Source: Planococcus shenhongbingii (GTDB taxonomy: Bacteria; Bacillota; Bacilli; Bacillales_A; Planococcaceae). From it: a stretch of DNA of 64,000 nucleotides. The stretch covers positions 3,782,001-3,846,000 of the forward strand of contig NZ_CP129235.1 of the NCBI RefSeq assembly GCF_030413635.1, read 5' to 3'. The stretch's first letter is position 1. The number at the start of each line of letters is the position of its first letter. The notes beneath the pieces are model-generated. The model saw nothing but the letters and a program-made list of their open reading frames with translations, searched no databases and had not been told where the DNA came from. Shown here piece by piece: positions 1-7,206 of this stretch. Made by a program: the position numbers and the translations under genes.

Positions 1-1
1 C

Positions 2-580
2 AAGCTCGAAAACCCGATTTTGCTGGGCTATTCGATGGGCGGATTCATCTCCGCAATTGTCGCAAGCCGCTTGAAATCCATAAAAGCACTGATTTTATTG
101 GACGGAGCCGCTAAGACTTCAGAACACCAGCGCGGCATTATCCAGCCTTCTCTTGGCCGCATCAGCCGCCATTTCGACTCTAAGGAACATTATGCAGAAG
201 AAATCAGGAAAATCTATGCGAACCTCGGAATTGAATGGACGGATGTTTTGCAGGAAACGGCTGAATACGAAGTCGGACCAGCCGGCGACCATTGGGAAAA
301 CAAAGCCGATGAGTCACGGATTGTCGCTGATTTCGAAAGCTTCTATACATTTGATCCGGCACAGATCGGCAAGGATATTGAGTGCCCGACATTGCTTGTA
401 TATGCCGAAGGGAACATCGGCTCCATGCCGCCACTGTTCTATTTGGACGATTACAAAGAAACGCAAGATTCAATCAATCAAATCAAAACAGTCGTTTCTG
501 ATTGCAATCATTACACGATGGTATTTGAACAACGGGATGATATTCAAAAAGAGATGGATGCTTTTCTGAATAAAATCTAA
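2..580 (+). CDS. alpha/beta hydrolase, 5'-truncated (candidate 3-oxoadipate enol-lactonase)
   Basis: The reading frame is open from base 2, so the gene starts outside the window; about 193 C-terminal residues are visible. A nucleophile elbow G-Y-S-M-G-G lies at visible residues 9-14 (Ser 11), and a late histidine in D-C-N-H-Y fits the catalytic His of an alpha/beta hydrolase. The acid residue is less clear because the usual strand-7 segment reads L-L-V-Y-A-E-G-N. It lies 51 bp before a CMD-like gene and upstream of CoA-transferase, muconate cycloisomerase and thiolase genes on the same strand. Hydrolysis of beta-ketoadipate enol-lactone (the PcaD step) is therefore the most economical role. 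This function is inferred from context; the fold is seen directly. Confidence 0.75.
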   Translation, partial: KLENPILLGYSMGGFISAIVASRLKSIKALILLDGAAKTSEHQRGIIQPSLGRISRHFDSKEHYAEEIRKIYANLGIEWTDVLQETAEYEVGPAGDHWENKADESRIVADFESFYTFDPAQIGKDIECPTLLVYAEGNIGSMPPLFYLDDYKETQDSINQIKTVVSDCNHYTMVFEQRDDIQKEMDAFLNKI

Positions 581-631
581 ACACTGCTGCACATCCAGCA
601 AACTTAAATAATTTTTTCTAGGAGTGAAATT

Positions 632-1351
632 ATGAGCAAAGCATTAGAATATTTCAAAGAAGTTTATGACGTCGTTCCGGGCTGGGTGCAGAAAATGCAC
701 GATTACAGCCCTGAAGTCCTGGATAAATATACGGGCATCCGCGGAGAAATCATGCAGGACGGTTCGTTGTCACGCAAAGAAAAAGACGCGTTGATCGCCA
801 GCATGAATGCTGCCCGCCTGTACTCACGAAGCATGATGTTCCATACGAAAGGCGCCATCGATTTCGGCTATTCCGTACCCGAATTGATTGAATTTTTCCT
901 TACCGCTTACCTTTATAAAGGCGAGGCGGCACTGAAAAAAGCGTTTGAAGCAGTTCCGTATGCTTTGGAATTGAGCGGCAAAACCATCGTTCTTCCGGAA
1001 GTGACTCCTGAAACGGCTGACGATCTGCTCGGCACCATGATCGGCTGGCTGACAGAAGAAGACACTTCATACCTTGAACAAGTCGCGGCTGCAATCAAGC
1101 AAGGAGACACAGAAAAAATATCTTCTGTGATTCTGTCAGATGGCAGAATTTCTGCGCGGCTGAAGCATTTGAATATGGCCGGCAACTTCATTGTCGAACT
1201 TGACGGCAGCGGTGCCGCACCGTGGATGGAAAAAGCACGCAGCGCGGGAGCTTCAGAAGCCGACTTGGCGGATATCGGCTATATCTGCATCTTGACTGCC
1301 GGCATTCCAGCTTGGTTTGAACTGAGTGATTCATTAAAAACTGTGAAATAA
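632..1351 (+). CDS. carboxymuconolactone decarboxylase-like (CMD/AhpD fold) protein, 239 aa
   Basis: The segment D-G-S-L-S-R-K-E-K-D-A-L-I followed by H-T-K-G-A-I-D-F-G-Y-S is the usual signature of the CMD/AhpD fold (residues about 44-90). A weaker second copy seems to occupy the C-terminus, which fits the doubled length. The C-x-x-C redox pair of AhpD is absent: the equivalent stretch reads A-R-L-Y-S-R-S-M-M-F-H. It is therefore more likely an enzyme or isomerase-type member than a peroxidase. A clear AGGAG precedes the ATG by about 7 nt. Gene order places it where muconolactone isomerase (CatC) or carboxymuconolactone decarboxylase (PcaC) would be needed. The exact reaction cannot be read from the sequence. 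Confidence 0.7.
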   Translation: MSKALEYFKEVYDVVPGWVQKMHDYSPEVLDKYTGIRGEIMQDGSLSRKEKDALIASMNAARLYSRSMMFHTKGAIDFGYSVPELIEFFLTAYLYKGEAALKKAFEAVPYALELSGKTIVLPEVTPETADDLLGTMIGWLTEEDTSYLEQVAAAIKQGDTEKISSVILSDGRISARLKHLNMAGNFIVELDGSGAAPWMEKARSAGASEADLADIGYICILTAGIPAWFELSDSLKTVK

Positions 1352-1371
1352 ACACAGAACGGAGGAACACG

Positions 1372-2058
1372 ATGTCAAAAATACTGCATGACATACAAGA
1401 AGCATTATCATATGTAAAAACAGGAGACACAGTTCTGGTCGGAGGATTCGGATTGATCGGTGCTCCCCTTACTTTAATAGATGGTTTAACTGAAAAAGAT
1501 GTCAAAGATTTGACGATTGTCAGCAATAACCTCGGTGAGTCCGGAAAAGGGCTCGGAATTTTATTGAACCAAAACAAAATCAAAAAAGGCATCGGTTCTT
1601 ATTTTACCAGCAACCGTGATGTCGGCGACAAATACCAAAAAGGCGAAATCGAACTTGAGCTTCTGCCGCAAGGCACCTTGGCGGAATCTTTGCGCGCAGG
1701 CGGCGCCGGAATTGGCGGATATTATACGACAACAGGTGTCGGTACAGACCTCGCTAAAGGTAAAGAAGAACGTGAAATTGATGGAGTGAAGTATATTCTG
1801 GAAAAAGCGATCCGTGCGGACGTCGCTTTGATCCGTGCCCATAAGGCGGATACACTGGGGAATTTAGTTTACTACAAAACTGCACGAAACTTTAATCCGC
1901 TGATGGCGACCGCTGCCAAAACCGTCATTGTTGAAGTGGATGAAATCGTCGAGCCGGGTGAGTTGAATCCGGAAGAAGTCGTGACGCCTTTCATCTATAT
2001 CGACATCATTGTAAAAGCCCAGCAACTTTTAACAAAAGAAGGAGTGGTGAGCGTATGA
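1372..2058 (+). CDS. pcaI: 3-oxoacid (3-oxoadipate) CoA-transferase subunit A
   Basis: Family I CoA-transferase alpha subunit, 228 aa, with the early glycine-rich loop V-G-G-F-G-L-I-G-A-P (residues about 23-32) and the S-N-N-L-G-E-S segment typical of ScoA/PcaI/AtoD. It pairs with the beta subunit to move CoA from succinyl-CoA (or acetyl-CoA) to a 3-oxoacid. A GGAGG lies 8 nt before the ATG. The stop overlaps the start of the next gene by four bases, so the two subunits are translationally coupled. Sequence alone does not separate succinyl-CoA:acetoacetate from 3-oxoadipate specificity. The neighbouring muconate cycloisomerase and thiolase favour 3-oxoadipate, hence the symbol with moderate confidence. 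Confidence 0.85.
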   Translation: MSKILHDIQEALSYVKTGDTVLVGGFGLIGAPLTLIDGLTEKDVKDLTIVSNNLGESGKGLGILLNQNKIKKGIGSYFTSNRDVGDKYQKGEIELELLPQGTLAESLRAGGAGIGGYYTTTGVGTDLAKGKEEREIDGVKYILEKAIRADVALIRAHKADTLGNLVYYKTARNFNPLMATAAKTVIVEVDEIVEPGELNPEEVVTPFIYIDIIVKAQQLLTKEGVVSV

Positions 2059-2699
2059 CATCCCAGATGAGCAAATCAGAAACTCAGCATATGATTGCAA
2101 AACGCGTTGCCCTTGAATTGAAAGGCCCTTGCACTGTTAACCTTGGAATCGGCATCCCAACACTGGTTGCGGAATACATGACCGAGGACAATATATATCT
2201 CCACACGGAAAACGGCCTACTTGGCGTGACAGATGTCGAGGAAGCGGATATTGATCCGAACCTCGTCAATGCCGGTAAATTGCCAGTCGGTGAAGCAGTC
2301 GGCGCCTCATTCTTCAACAGTTCGGATTCGTTTGCGATGATCCGCGGCGGACATGTCGATGTCGCGATACTCGGCGCGCTGCAAGTCGATGAAACCGGCG
2401 TAATCGCCAACTGGGCGGTTCCCGGCAAGAACATCATGGGCGTCGGCGGTGCGATGGATTTGCTTGTCGGCGCAAAGAAAGTCTTTGTGACGATGAACCA
2501 TACGTCTAAAGACGGCAGTTCCAAGTTATTGAAAGAATGCACTTATCCGATCACATCAACACGCCAAGTGGATATGATTTTTACGGAACTTGCGGTATTT
2601 GAAGTTGCCGGCAATCAATTGAAACTGGTAGATTTGATGCCAGGCGTTACGCTTGAAGACGTAAAAGAGAAAACCGAAGCTTCGTTTATCGCTCTATAA
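2055..2699 (+). CDS. pcaJ: 3-oxoacid (3-oxoadipate) CoA-transferase subunit B
   Basis: Beta subunit of the family I CoA-transferase, 214 aa. The catalytic glutamate is recognisable in the motif T-E-N-G-L-L-G-V (residues about 51-58), and the V-N-L-G-I-G-I-P-T loop near residue 28 is characteristic. The ATG overlaps the preceding stop (ATGA), the classical arrangement for an obligate heteromer. The preceding Shine-Dalgarno AAGGAG sits inside the end of subunit A. Together with the A subunit it would make 3-oxoadipyl-CoA, which the thiolase encoded two genes downstream can cleave to succinyl-CoA and acetyl-CoA. Specificity is inferred from context. Confidence 0.86.
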   Translation: MTSQMSKSETQHMIAKRVALELKGPCTVNLGIGIPTLVAEYMTEDNIYLHTENGLLGVTDVEEADIDPNLVNAGKLPVGEAVGASFFNSSDSFAMIRGGHVDVAILGALQVDETGVIANWAVPGKNIMGVGGAMDLLVGAKKVFVTMNHTSKDGSSKLLKECTYPITSTRQVDMIFTELAVFEVAGNQLKLVDLMPGVTLEDVKEKTEASFIAL

Positions 2700-2745
2700 C
2701 GGCCCTTTTAATGCGGAATCAACTAAAGAAAGTAGGTTTATTTGC

Positions 2746-3885
2746 ATGAAGATACGTTCTTTTGAAGTTTATATATTGGACCTACCGACCATCCGTCCCC
2801 ATCAGCTGGCGATGCATACCATTACGGTGCAGACGATTGTTCTCGGCCGCGTGACGGATGAAGAAGGCCGTGAAGGCTGGTCAGAAGTGGCAACGATTGG
2901 CGGCGCTTCCTACGGTGAATCGACGCCGGAAGCCATCAAAGCGAATATCGACACGTATATCACCCCTTTGATCATCGGACAGGACCCGATTCATTTCGAT
3001 AAAATAATGGATGATGTGTCAAAACTCGTCCGGGGCAATTATTTCGCCAAAACCGTTGTGGAAAATGCCATTATCGATTTGGCGGCGAAAGCGAAAGGCA
3101 TTCCCGCTTTCGAATTGTTCGGCGGCCAGATCCATAAATCATTGCCGATTGCCTGGACATTGGCCAGCGGCAATACGGAAAAAGATATCGAAGAAGCGCA
3201 AGAACTTCTTCAGCAGAAACGCCATAATATCTTCAAATTGAAAATCGGCAAAGGCGATCCTTTCAAGAACGTCGAACATGTCCGCAAAATCAAAGAAGCA
3301 CTCGGCGATGCCGCGCGCCTGACAGTCGACGTCAATCAGGCATGGGATGAAGATACTGCGAACTATTGCATCGCGGCGCTTGAAGCTGGCGGTGTATCGA
3401 TGGTCGAACAGCCGCTGCAAGCCTGGGATTTTGAGGGCATGGCCAGGCTGACAGCCAAATTCAACGTGCCGATTATGGCAGATGAAGCGGCGACAAGCAT
3501 CCAGGATGTCTTCCGGATCGCTAAAACTCGCGCCGGCAACTCAATCGCTTTGAAACCATGCAAGCATGGCGGCATGACGCAGACGAAAAAAGTAGTCGGC
3601 ATTGCAGAAGCGGCGGGCCTCGGTTTATACGGCGGCACCATGATTGAGTCAAGCCTCGGGACAGCAGCATGTGCCCAGCTCTACTCAACGATTTCCGATA
3701 TGAAATTCGGCACCGAAATTTTTGGTCCCCTGCTATTCAAAGACAATGTCACAGTCAATGAAATCAAATTCGAGAATTTTGAAGTAGTTGTTCCGGACGG
3801 CCCAGGGTTTGGCATGGAAATTGATAAGGAAAAAGTAAAACATTACGCTAGAGAATTTTCCGGAAAACAGGAGATGATGAATTGA
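2746..3885 (+). CDS. catB: muconate cycloisomerase (enolase superfamily)
   Basis: Complete 379-aa member of the mandelate racemase/muconate lactonizing family. The substrate-loop segment T-I-G-G-A-S-Y-G-E is close to that of characterised CatB proteins. The active-site K-x-K pair is in F-K-L-K-I-G-K (about residue 165). The three metal ligands are in D-V-N-Q-A-W (Asp, about 195), M-V-E-Q-P-L (Glu) and M-A-D-E-A (Asp). It converts cis,cis-muconate, the product of intradiol catechol cleavage, to muconolactone. No catechol dioxygenase is in view, so the upstream part of the operon or another locus must supply it. Chloro- or methylmuconate specificity cannot be excluded. Confidence 0.85.
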   Translation: MKIRSFEVYILDLPTIRPHQLAMHTITVQTIVLGRVTDEEGREGWSEVATIGGASYGESTPEAIKANIDTYITPLIIGQDPIHFDKIMDDVSKLVRGNYFAKTVVENAIIDLAAKAKGIPAFELFGGQIHKSLPIAWTLASGNTEKDIEEAQELLQQKRHNIFKLKIGKGDPFKNVEHVRKIKEALGDAARLTVDVNQAWDEDTANYCIAALEAGGVSMVEQPLQAWDFEGMARLTAKFNVPIMADEAATSIQDVFRIAKTRAGNSIALKPCKHGGMTQTKKVVGIAEAAGLGLYGGTMIESSLGTAACAQLYSTISDMKFGTEIFGPLLFKDNVTVNEIKFENFEVVVPDGPGFGMEIDKEKVKHYAREFSGKQEMMN

Positions 3886-5075
3886 AAAATGTAGTAATCG
3901 TAGATTCTGTCAGAACTGCCATTGGAAAACTGGGCGGCACAATTGGCAATGAAACCGTCGATTTGATCGGCGCCCACGTGATTGAAGAATTGCTCCGCCG
4001 TACCGAGCTGGATCCCGCTTCTGTAGAAGAAGTGATCATGGGGCAGGCGAAGCAAAGTGCGGATGTCTCAAACATGGCGCGCGTTGCCTTGCTTCGCGCA
4101 GGAATTCCGGTTGAAGTGCCGGGCTATACCTTGCACCGCCAATGCGGTTCAGGCGTTCAGGCAGTCAATTCCGCTGCCCAGCAAATCCAGACCGGCCTGA
4201 GCGATATCATCATTGCAGGCGGCGCTGAGTCAATGAGTACTGCGCCATATTACGTCAACAATGTCCGCTTCGGCACAAAGTCGGGCGATGTGTTATTGAA
4301 AGACCCGAATACGGCGAGCCAACCCGGTTCGCAGCCGGTGGAAACATACGGCGATTTGAATATGGGCATCACTGCTGAAAATGTCGCTGAGAGATACAGC
4401 ATTTCGCGTGAAGAACAAGATGAATTTGCGCTGGAAAGCCAGGAACGGGCAGCGAATGCCATTGAAAAAGGCTTGTTCGATTCCCAAATCGTCCCTTATC
4501 CGGTGAAAACGCGCAAAGGTGTGATTGAGTTTAAAACGGACGAGCACCCGCGCCAGACTTCTTTGGAAAAACTGGCGGCGCTGAAGCCGGTCTTTAAAGA
4601 AGGCGGAACGGTAACGGCTGGCAACGCCAGTGGTCGCAACGACGGGGCTGCCGCTTTACTGGTTATGTCTGAAGACGAAGCGTTGAAACGCGGCTACCAG
4701 CCGAAAGCACGTGTTATTGCACAAGCTGCGGTCGGCTGTTCCCCGGAAATCATGGGAATGGGTCCTGTCCATGCAACATTCAAAGCGCTGAAGCAAGTCG
4801 ATTTGAAGATTGAAGACATCGACATCATTGAACTGAACGAAGCGTTTGCTTCCCAGTCAGTCGCTTGCATCAATGAACTTGGTGCGGACCGCAGCCGGGT
4901 GAACCCGAACGGCGGCGCCATCGCAATGGGCCATCCGATCGGCGCAACAGGCGCAATCCTGTTGACCAAGCTGACACATGAACTGGAGCGCACCGGCAAG
5001 AAATACGGTGTCGTGACTCTGTGCATTGCCGGCGGTATGGGCATTGCAGCGGTTGTTGAGAATTTGAGAGTTTAA
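3882..5075 (+). CDS. pcaF: acetyl-CoA C-acyltransferase, probable 3-oxoadipyl-CoA thiolase
   Basis: A 397-aa thiolase with the acylated cysteine in H-R-Q-C-G-S-G (Cys 88), the catalytic histidine in G-H-P-I-G-A-T-G-A (about 351) and the second cysteine in L-C-I-A-G-G-M-G (about 381). The start is TTG, overlapping the catB stop by four bases, with an ACAGGAG sequence upstream; this start gives the usual thiolase N-terminus. The family includes acetoacetyl-CoA thiolases as well as PcaF. The operon position after CatB and the CoA-transferase argues for cleavage of 3-oxoadipyl-CoA to succinyl-CoA and acetyl-CoA. A strong terminator follows, so this is the last gene of the transcript. Confidence 0.82.
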   Translation: MKNVVIVDSVRTAIGKLGGTIGNETVDLIGAHVIEELLRRTELDPASVEEVIMGQAKQSADVSNMARVALLRAGIPVEVPGYTLHRQCGSGVQAVNSAAQQIQTGLSDIIIAGGAESMSTAPYYVNNVRFGTKSGDVLLKDPNTASQPGSQPVETYGDLNMGITAENVAERYSISREEQDEFALESQERAANAIEKGLFDSQIVPYPVKTRKGVIEFKTDEHPRQTSLEKLAALKPVFKEGGTVTAGNASGRNDGAAALLVMSEDEALKRGYQPKARVIAQAAVGCSPEIMGMGPVHATFKALKQVDLKIEDIDIIELNEAFASQSVACINELGADRSRVNPNGGAIAMGHPIGATGAILLTKLTHELERTGKKYGVVTLCIAGGMGIAAVVENLRV

Positions 5076-5093
5076 TTTTTTAAGATTGAAGCG

Positions 5094-5128
5094 CAGGATC
5101 TGCTGATTGACAGTGGATCCTGTTTTTT
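5094..5128 (+). terminator. intrinsic terminator of the aromatic catabolic operon
   Basis: CAGGATC at 5094-5100 pairs with GATCCTG at 5116-5122 and is followed by six T residues. Confidence 0.85.
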
Positions 5129-5188
5129 ATTGGAAGGGTTTCTGCTGTATCAGAAAAAGTGAAAAAGAGGAAAAGAAATTGTTGAAAC

Positions 5189-5300
5189 GCAAGTAAATCC
5201 TTGTTTTCCGCAAGTTAAAAACATTTATTGCAAGTAATGCTTTCTTTTCCGCAAGTAAAACTCATTTATCGCAAATAAAGTTCTATATTCAGCAAGTAAA
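5189..5300. repeat. degenerate tandem array, core GCAAGTAAA, period 20-21 bp
   Basis: Six copies of a GCAAGT/AA-type core start (at the C) at 5190, 5211, 5231, 5252, 5272 and 5293, so the period alternates between 20 and 21 bp. Only the core is conserved; the linkers are T-rich and variable. There is no open reading frame and no long palindrome. It lies in the 329-bp gap between the catabolic operon terminator and the convergent lipoprotein terminator. Two further arrays with exactly 21-bp period but a different core are at about 24.7 and 39.3 kb. Confidence 0.8.
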
Positions 5301-5345
5301 TCTTATTCCCCCGCCACTTCTCCACTTTCAAACGGCATTATTCAA

Positions 5346-5384
5346 CAAAAAAGCAGATCGGTTGAAAACAACCGATCTGCTTTA
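5346..5384 (-). terminator. intrinsic terminator after the acidic lipoprotein gene
   Basis: AAAGCAGATCGGTTG and CAACCGATCTGCTTT form a near-perfect 15-bp stem with an AAAA loop. On the minus strand it is followed by a run of T. Confidence 0.88.
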
Positions 5385-5404
5385 AAACTATTTATTCAAC
5401 TTCA

Positions 5405-5650
5405 TTAATTGTTCTCGTCATCTTCATCCGGTTCGTTCTCATTTTCATCGGCTTCATTTTCATCCGACTCATTTTCATCCTCATCGGCTTCGTTCTCGTC
5501 TGACTCGTTTTCATTTCCTTCATTTTCGTTTTCATTCACTTCGGATTCTGTCTCGTTCTCTGAGTCTCCGCTGTTTCCTCCACATGCCGCTAGCATGCTT
5601 GCGGATAAAAAGACTGCTGCACTCAGCTTCCACCATTTATTCACTGTCAT
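5405..5650 (-). CDS. small low-complexity acidic lipoprotein, 81 aa
   Basis: A signal peptide with lipobox L-A-A-C puts the lipidated cysteine at residue 23. The remaining 58 residues are almost only Glu, Asp, Asn and Ser, built from N-E, D-E-N-E-A-D and E-S-D-E-N-E type repeats. The mature part is expected to be an unfolded, highly negative tail on the outer face of the membrane. AGGAGGT lies 7 nt before the ATG. A short hairpin (TCAGTAG/CTACTGA) and a TATAAT hexamer lie directly upstream, inside the end of the flavodoxin gene's trailer, so it may have its own promoter. No function is recognised; cation binding or surface-charge roles would be speculation. Confidence 0.75.
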   Translation of the reverse strand: MTVNKWWKLSAAVFLSASMLAACGGNSGDSENETESEVNENENEGNENESDENEADEDENESDENEADENENEPDEDDENN

Positions 5651-5696
5651 CGAAGTACCTCCTCAGTAGTTATCTTCCCCTACTGATTATACCCTT

Positions 5697-6167
5697 CTAT
5701 TTGCAGGAAAACCTCGATAGCCTATTGATAACGCTGGCAATCAATTTCTCACAGCGTGCAATATCAGTATTCTGCGGCGCCAATTCGATTTTCAAGGTAG
5801 CCGCCAAATCTGTGTGCACATACAGCATGTCCCGGAAACGGTCGACGGCTCCGCAGAACTCTGCGAAAAAGCTGTCGCCGGTTCCGAAAACTGCTGTCAC
5901 TATGCCTTTACGCTCCAAACTCTCAAACTCTCCAAACAAGCCGCGCATTTCTTTTGGAATCTCGCCGCTGCCCCACGTGTACGTGCCAACAAAAACCGCG
6001 TCGTAACGTGAGAGTCCAGAAAGCGGAAAGCTGTTTACTGGCCAAAGTTCCACTTCCAGCTCCTTGGCAGCGCAGATTTCCTGTAAAATCTCCGCCACCG
6101 CTTTCGTATTCCCAGTGACAGATGCATAGACGACGGCAATCCGCGGTTCATAATTCGTCAAAGCCAT
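5697..6167 (-). CDS. flavodoxin (short-chain, YkuN/YkuP-like), 156 aa
   Basis: The FMN phosphate loop reads S-V-T-G-N-T near residue 17, and the second flavin loop contains T-Y-T-W-G-S-G, followed by V-F-G-T-G-D-S. This matches classical flavodoxins better than the shorter NrdI proteins. A longer frame exists upstream, but the ATG at 6167 begins the beta-alpha-beta fold and has GAAGGTG before it. That start overlaps the small ribonucleotide reductase subunit gene by 20 bp. As last gene of the reductase operon it is a plausible electron donor for assembly or maintenance of the radical cofactor, taking the place NrdI has in class Ib operons. That role is inferred. Confidence 0.82.
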   Translation of the reverse strand: MALTNYEPRIAVVYASVTGNTKAVAEILQEICAAKELEVELWPVNSFPLSGLSRYDAVFVGTYTWGSGEIPKEMRGLFGEFESLERKGIVTAVFGTGDSFFAEFCGAVDRFRDMLYVHTDLAATLKIELAPQNTDIARCEKLIASVINRLSRFSCK

Positions 6168-7194
6168 TCGACTGCGACACCTTCGAATATGTCCGGGATT
6201 TCTGCTCGAAAAAGTCCGATTTCGTGTCATTCATCATGTCATCGCCGAACACCTGAATCCACGGCATCGGGTTACTTTGTTCTTCGTATAGATTATCAAG
6301 TCCAAGCTGGCGCAGGCGTTTATTGGCCAAGTATTCCACGTAGCCTTCGAACTCAACCAGATCCAGCCCCGGGATATCCGCCAGAATATGATGCGCCCAT
6401 TCCTTTTCCAGCTGCACCGCCTGATCGACCGCATCGTATACATACTGGATATTTTCTTCCGTATTCAACTCTGGATTTTCCGTCAGCATGATGCGGATAA
6501 ACTGGGAAATGAAATACGCATGCTGCATTTCATCGCGCTGGATATAGCTGATCATCGTGCTGGTCTTGAGCATCTTCTGCTGGCGCGCCAGGTGATAAAA
6601 AAAGGCAAAGCCGGCGTAGAAATAAATGCCTTCAAGGTTGATCGAATTGACGCTCAAGCGGAATAAAGTCTGCGGCGTCGGGTTCTGGCGGAACGCTTCG
6701 TAAGCATCCAAAATCAATTCATTGCGCTTTCGCACAATCGGATCGCTTTTCGCCTGGTTGAAGCGGGCATTTTGTTCACTGATGGACACAAGTGAACTCA
6801 GGATGTACGAATACGATTCATTATGAACCGCTTCCTGCTGGGAAATGACGGCGAAAATCGCCTTGAAGCTGGAATCGGTGACATAGTCCATGACCTGGCT
6901 CATCGTCGGTGTCTGCAGGCTGTCGAGCGACGCCAACTGCGTGTTGATGCGCAGAAAGACGTCGCGTTCAACGTCCGTCAAGTGGTCCCATTGCTTGATG
7001 TCGTCCTGCATATTGATTTCCTGGGCCTTCCAGAAGTTTGCCAGCAGCGTCTGGTAAAGATCATACATCTGCGGATAGGCAATATCGTTCCAGTTCAAGA
7101 GCCCTGACGATTCCCCGTTCAGGATGCCGGTGGATTTATTCGGCTGCTCGGGATTGAGCAGTTTGATCTTCTGTAATGGTGCGTGTATCGACAT
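6148..7194 (-). CDS. nrdF: class I ribonucleoside-diphosphate reductase, small (radical) subunit
   Basis: A 348-aa R2 protein. Metal ligands can be picked out as Asp in L-A-S-L-D-S-L-Q, Glu and His in Q-Q-E-A-V-H, Glu in I-N-L-E-G-I-Y, and Glu/His in R-D-E-M-Q-H. The radical tyrosine is present four residues after the first histidine (H-N-E-S-Y), so this is not a tyrosine-less class Ic-type protein. AGGAGG is 8 nt before the ATG, and the gene follows the large subunit by 12 bp. The subclass (Ia or Ib; iron or manganese) cannot be settled by eye, and the symbol nrdF follows the Bacilli convention. The enzyme makes deoxynucleotides together with the product of the preceding gene. Confidence 0.9.
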   Translation of the reverse strand: MSIHAPLQKIKLLNPEQPNKSTGILNGESSGLLNWNDIAYPQMYDLYQTLLANFWKAQEINMQDDIKQWDHLTDVERDVFLRINTQLASLDSLQTPTMSQVMDYVTDSSFKAIFAVISQQEAVHNESYSYILSSLVSISEQNARFNQAKSDPIVRKRNELILDAYEAFRQNPTPQTLFRLSVNSINLEGIYFYAGFAFFYHLARQQKMLKTSTMISYIQRDEMQHAYFISQFIRIMLTENPELNTEENIQYVYDAVDQAVQLEKEWAHHILADIPGLDLVEFEGYVEYLANKRLRQLGLDNLYEEQSNPMPWIQVFGDDMMNDTKSDFFEQKSRTYSKVSQSNGFDEL

Positions 7195-7206
7195 AATGAT
7201 TCCTCC

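Noticed and set aside
2084..2542. 152-codon minus-strand frame opposite CoA-transferase subunit B
   Set aside because: Shadow frame; the sense gene has the catalytic motif and operon coupling.
5697..6230. Longer flavodoxin start at 6230
   Set aside because: The extra 21 residues are Arg-rich and lie within the end of the reductase small-subunit gene; the ATG at 6167 starts the fold and has a binding site.
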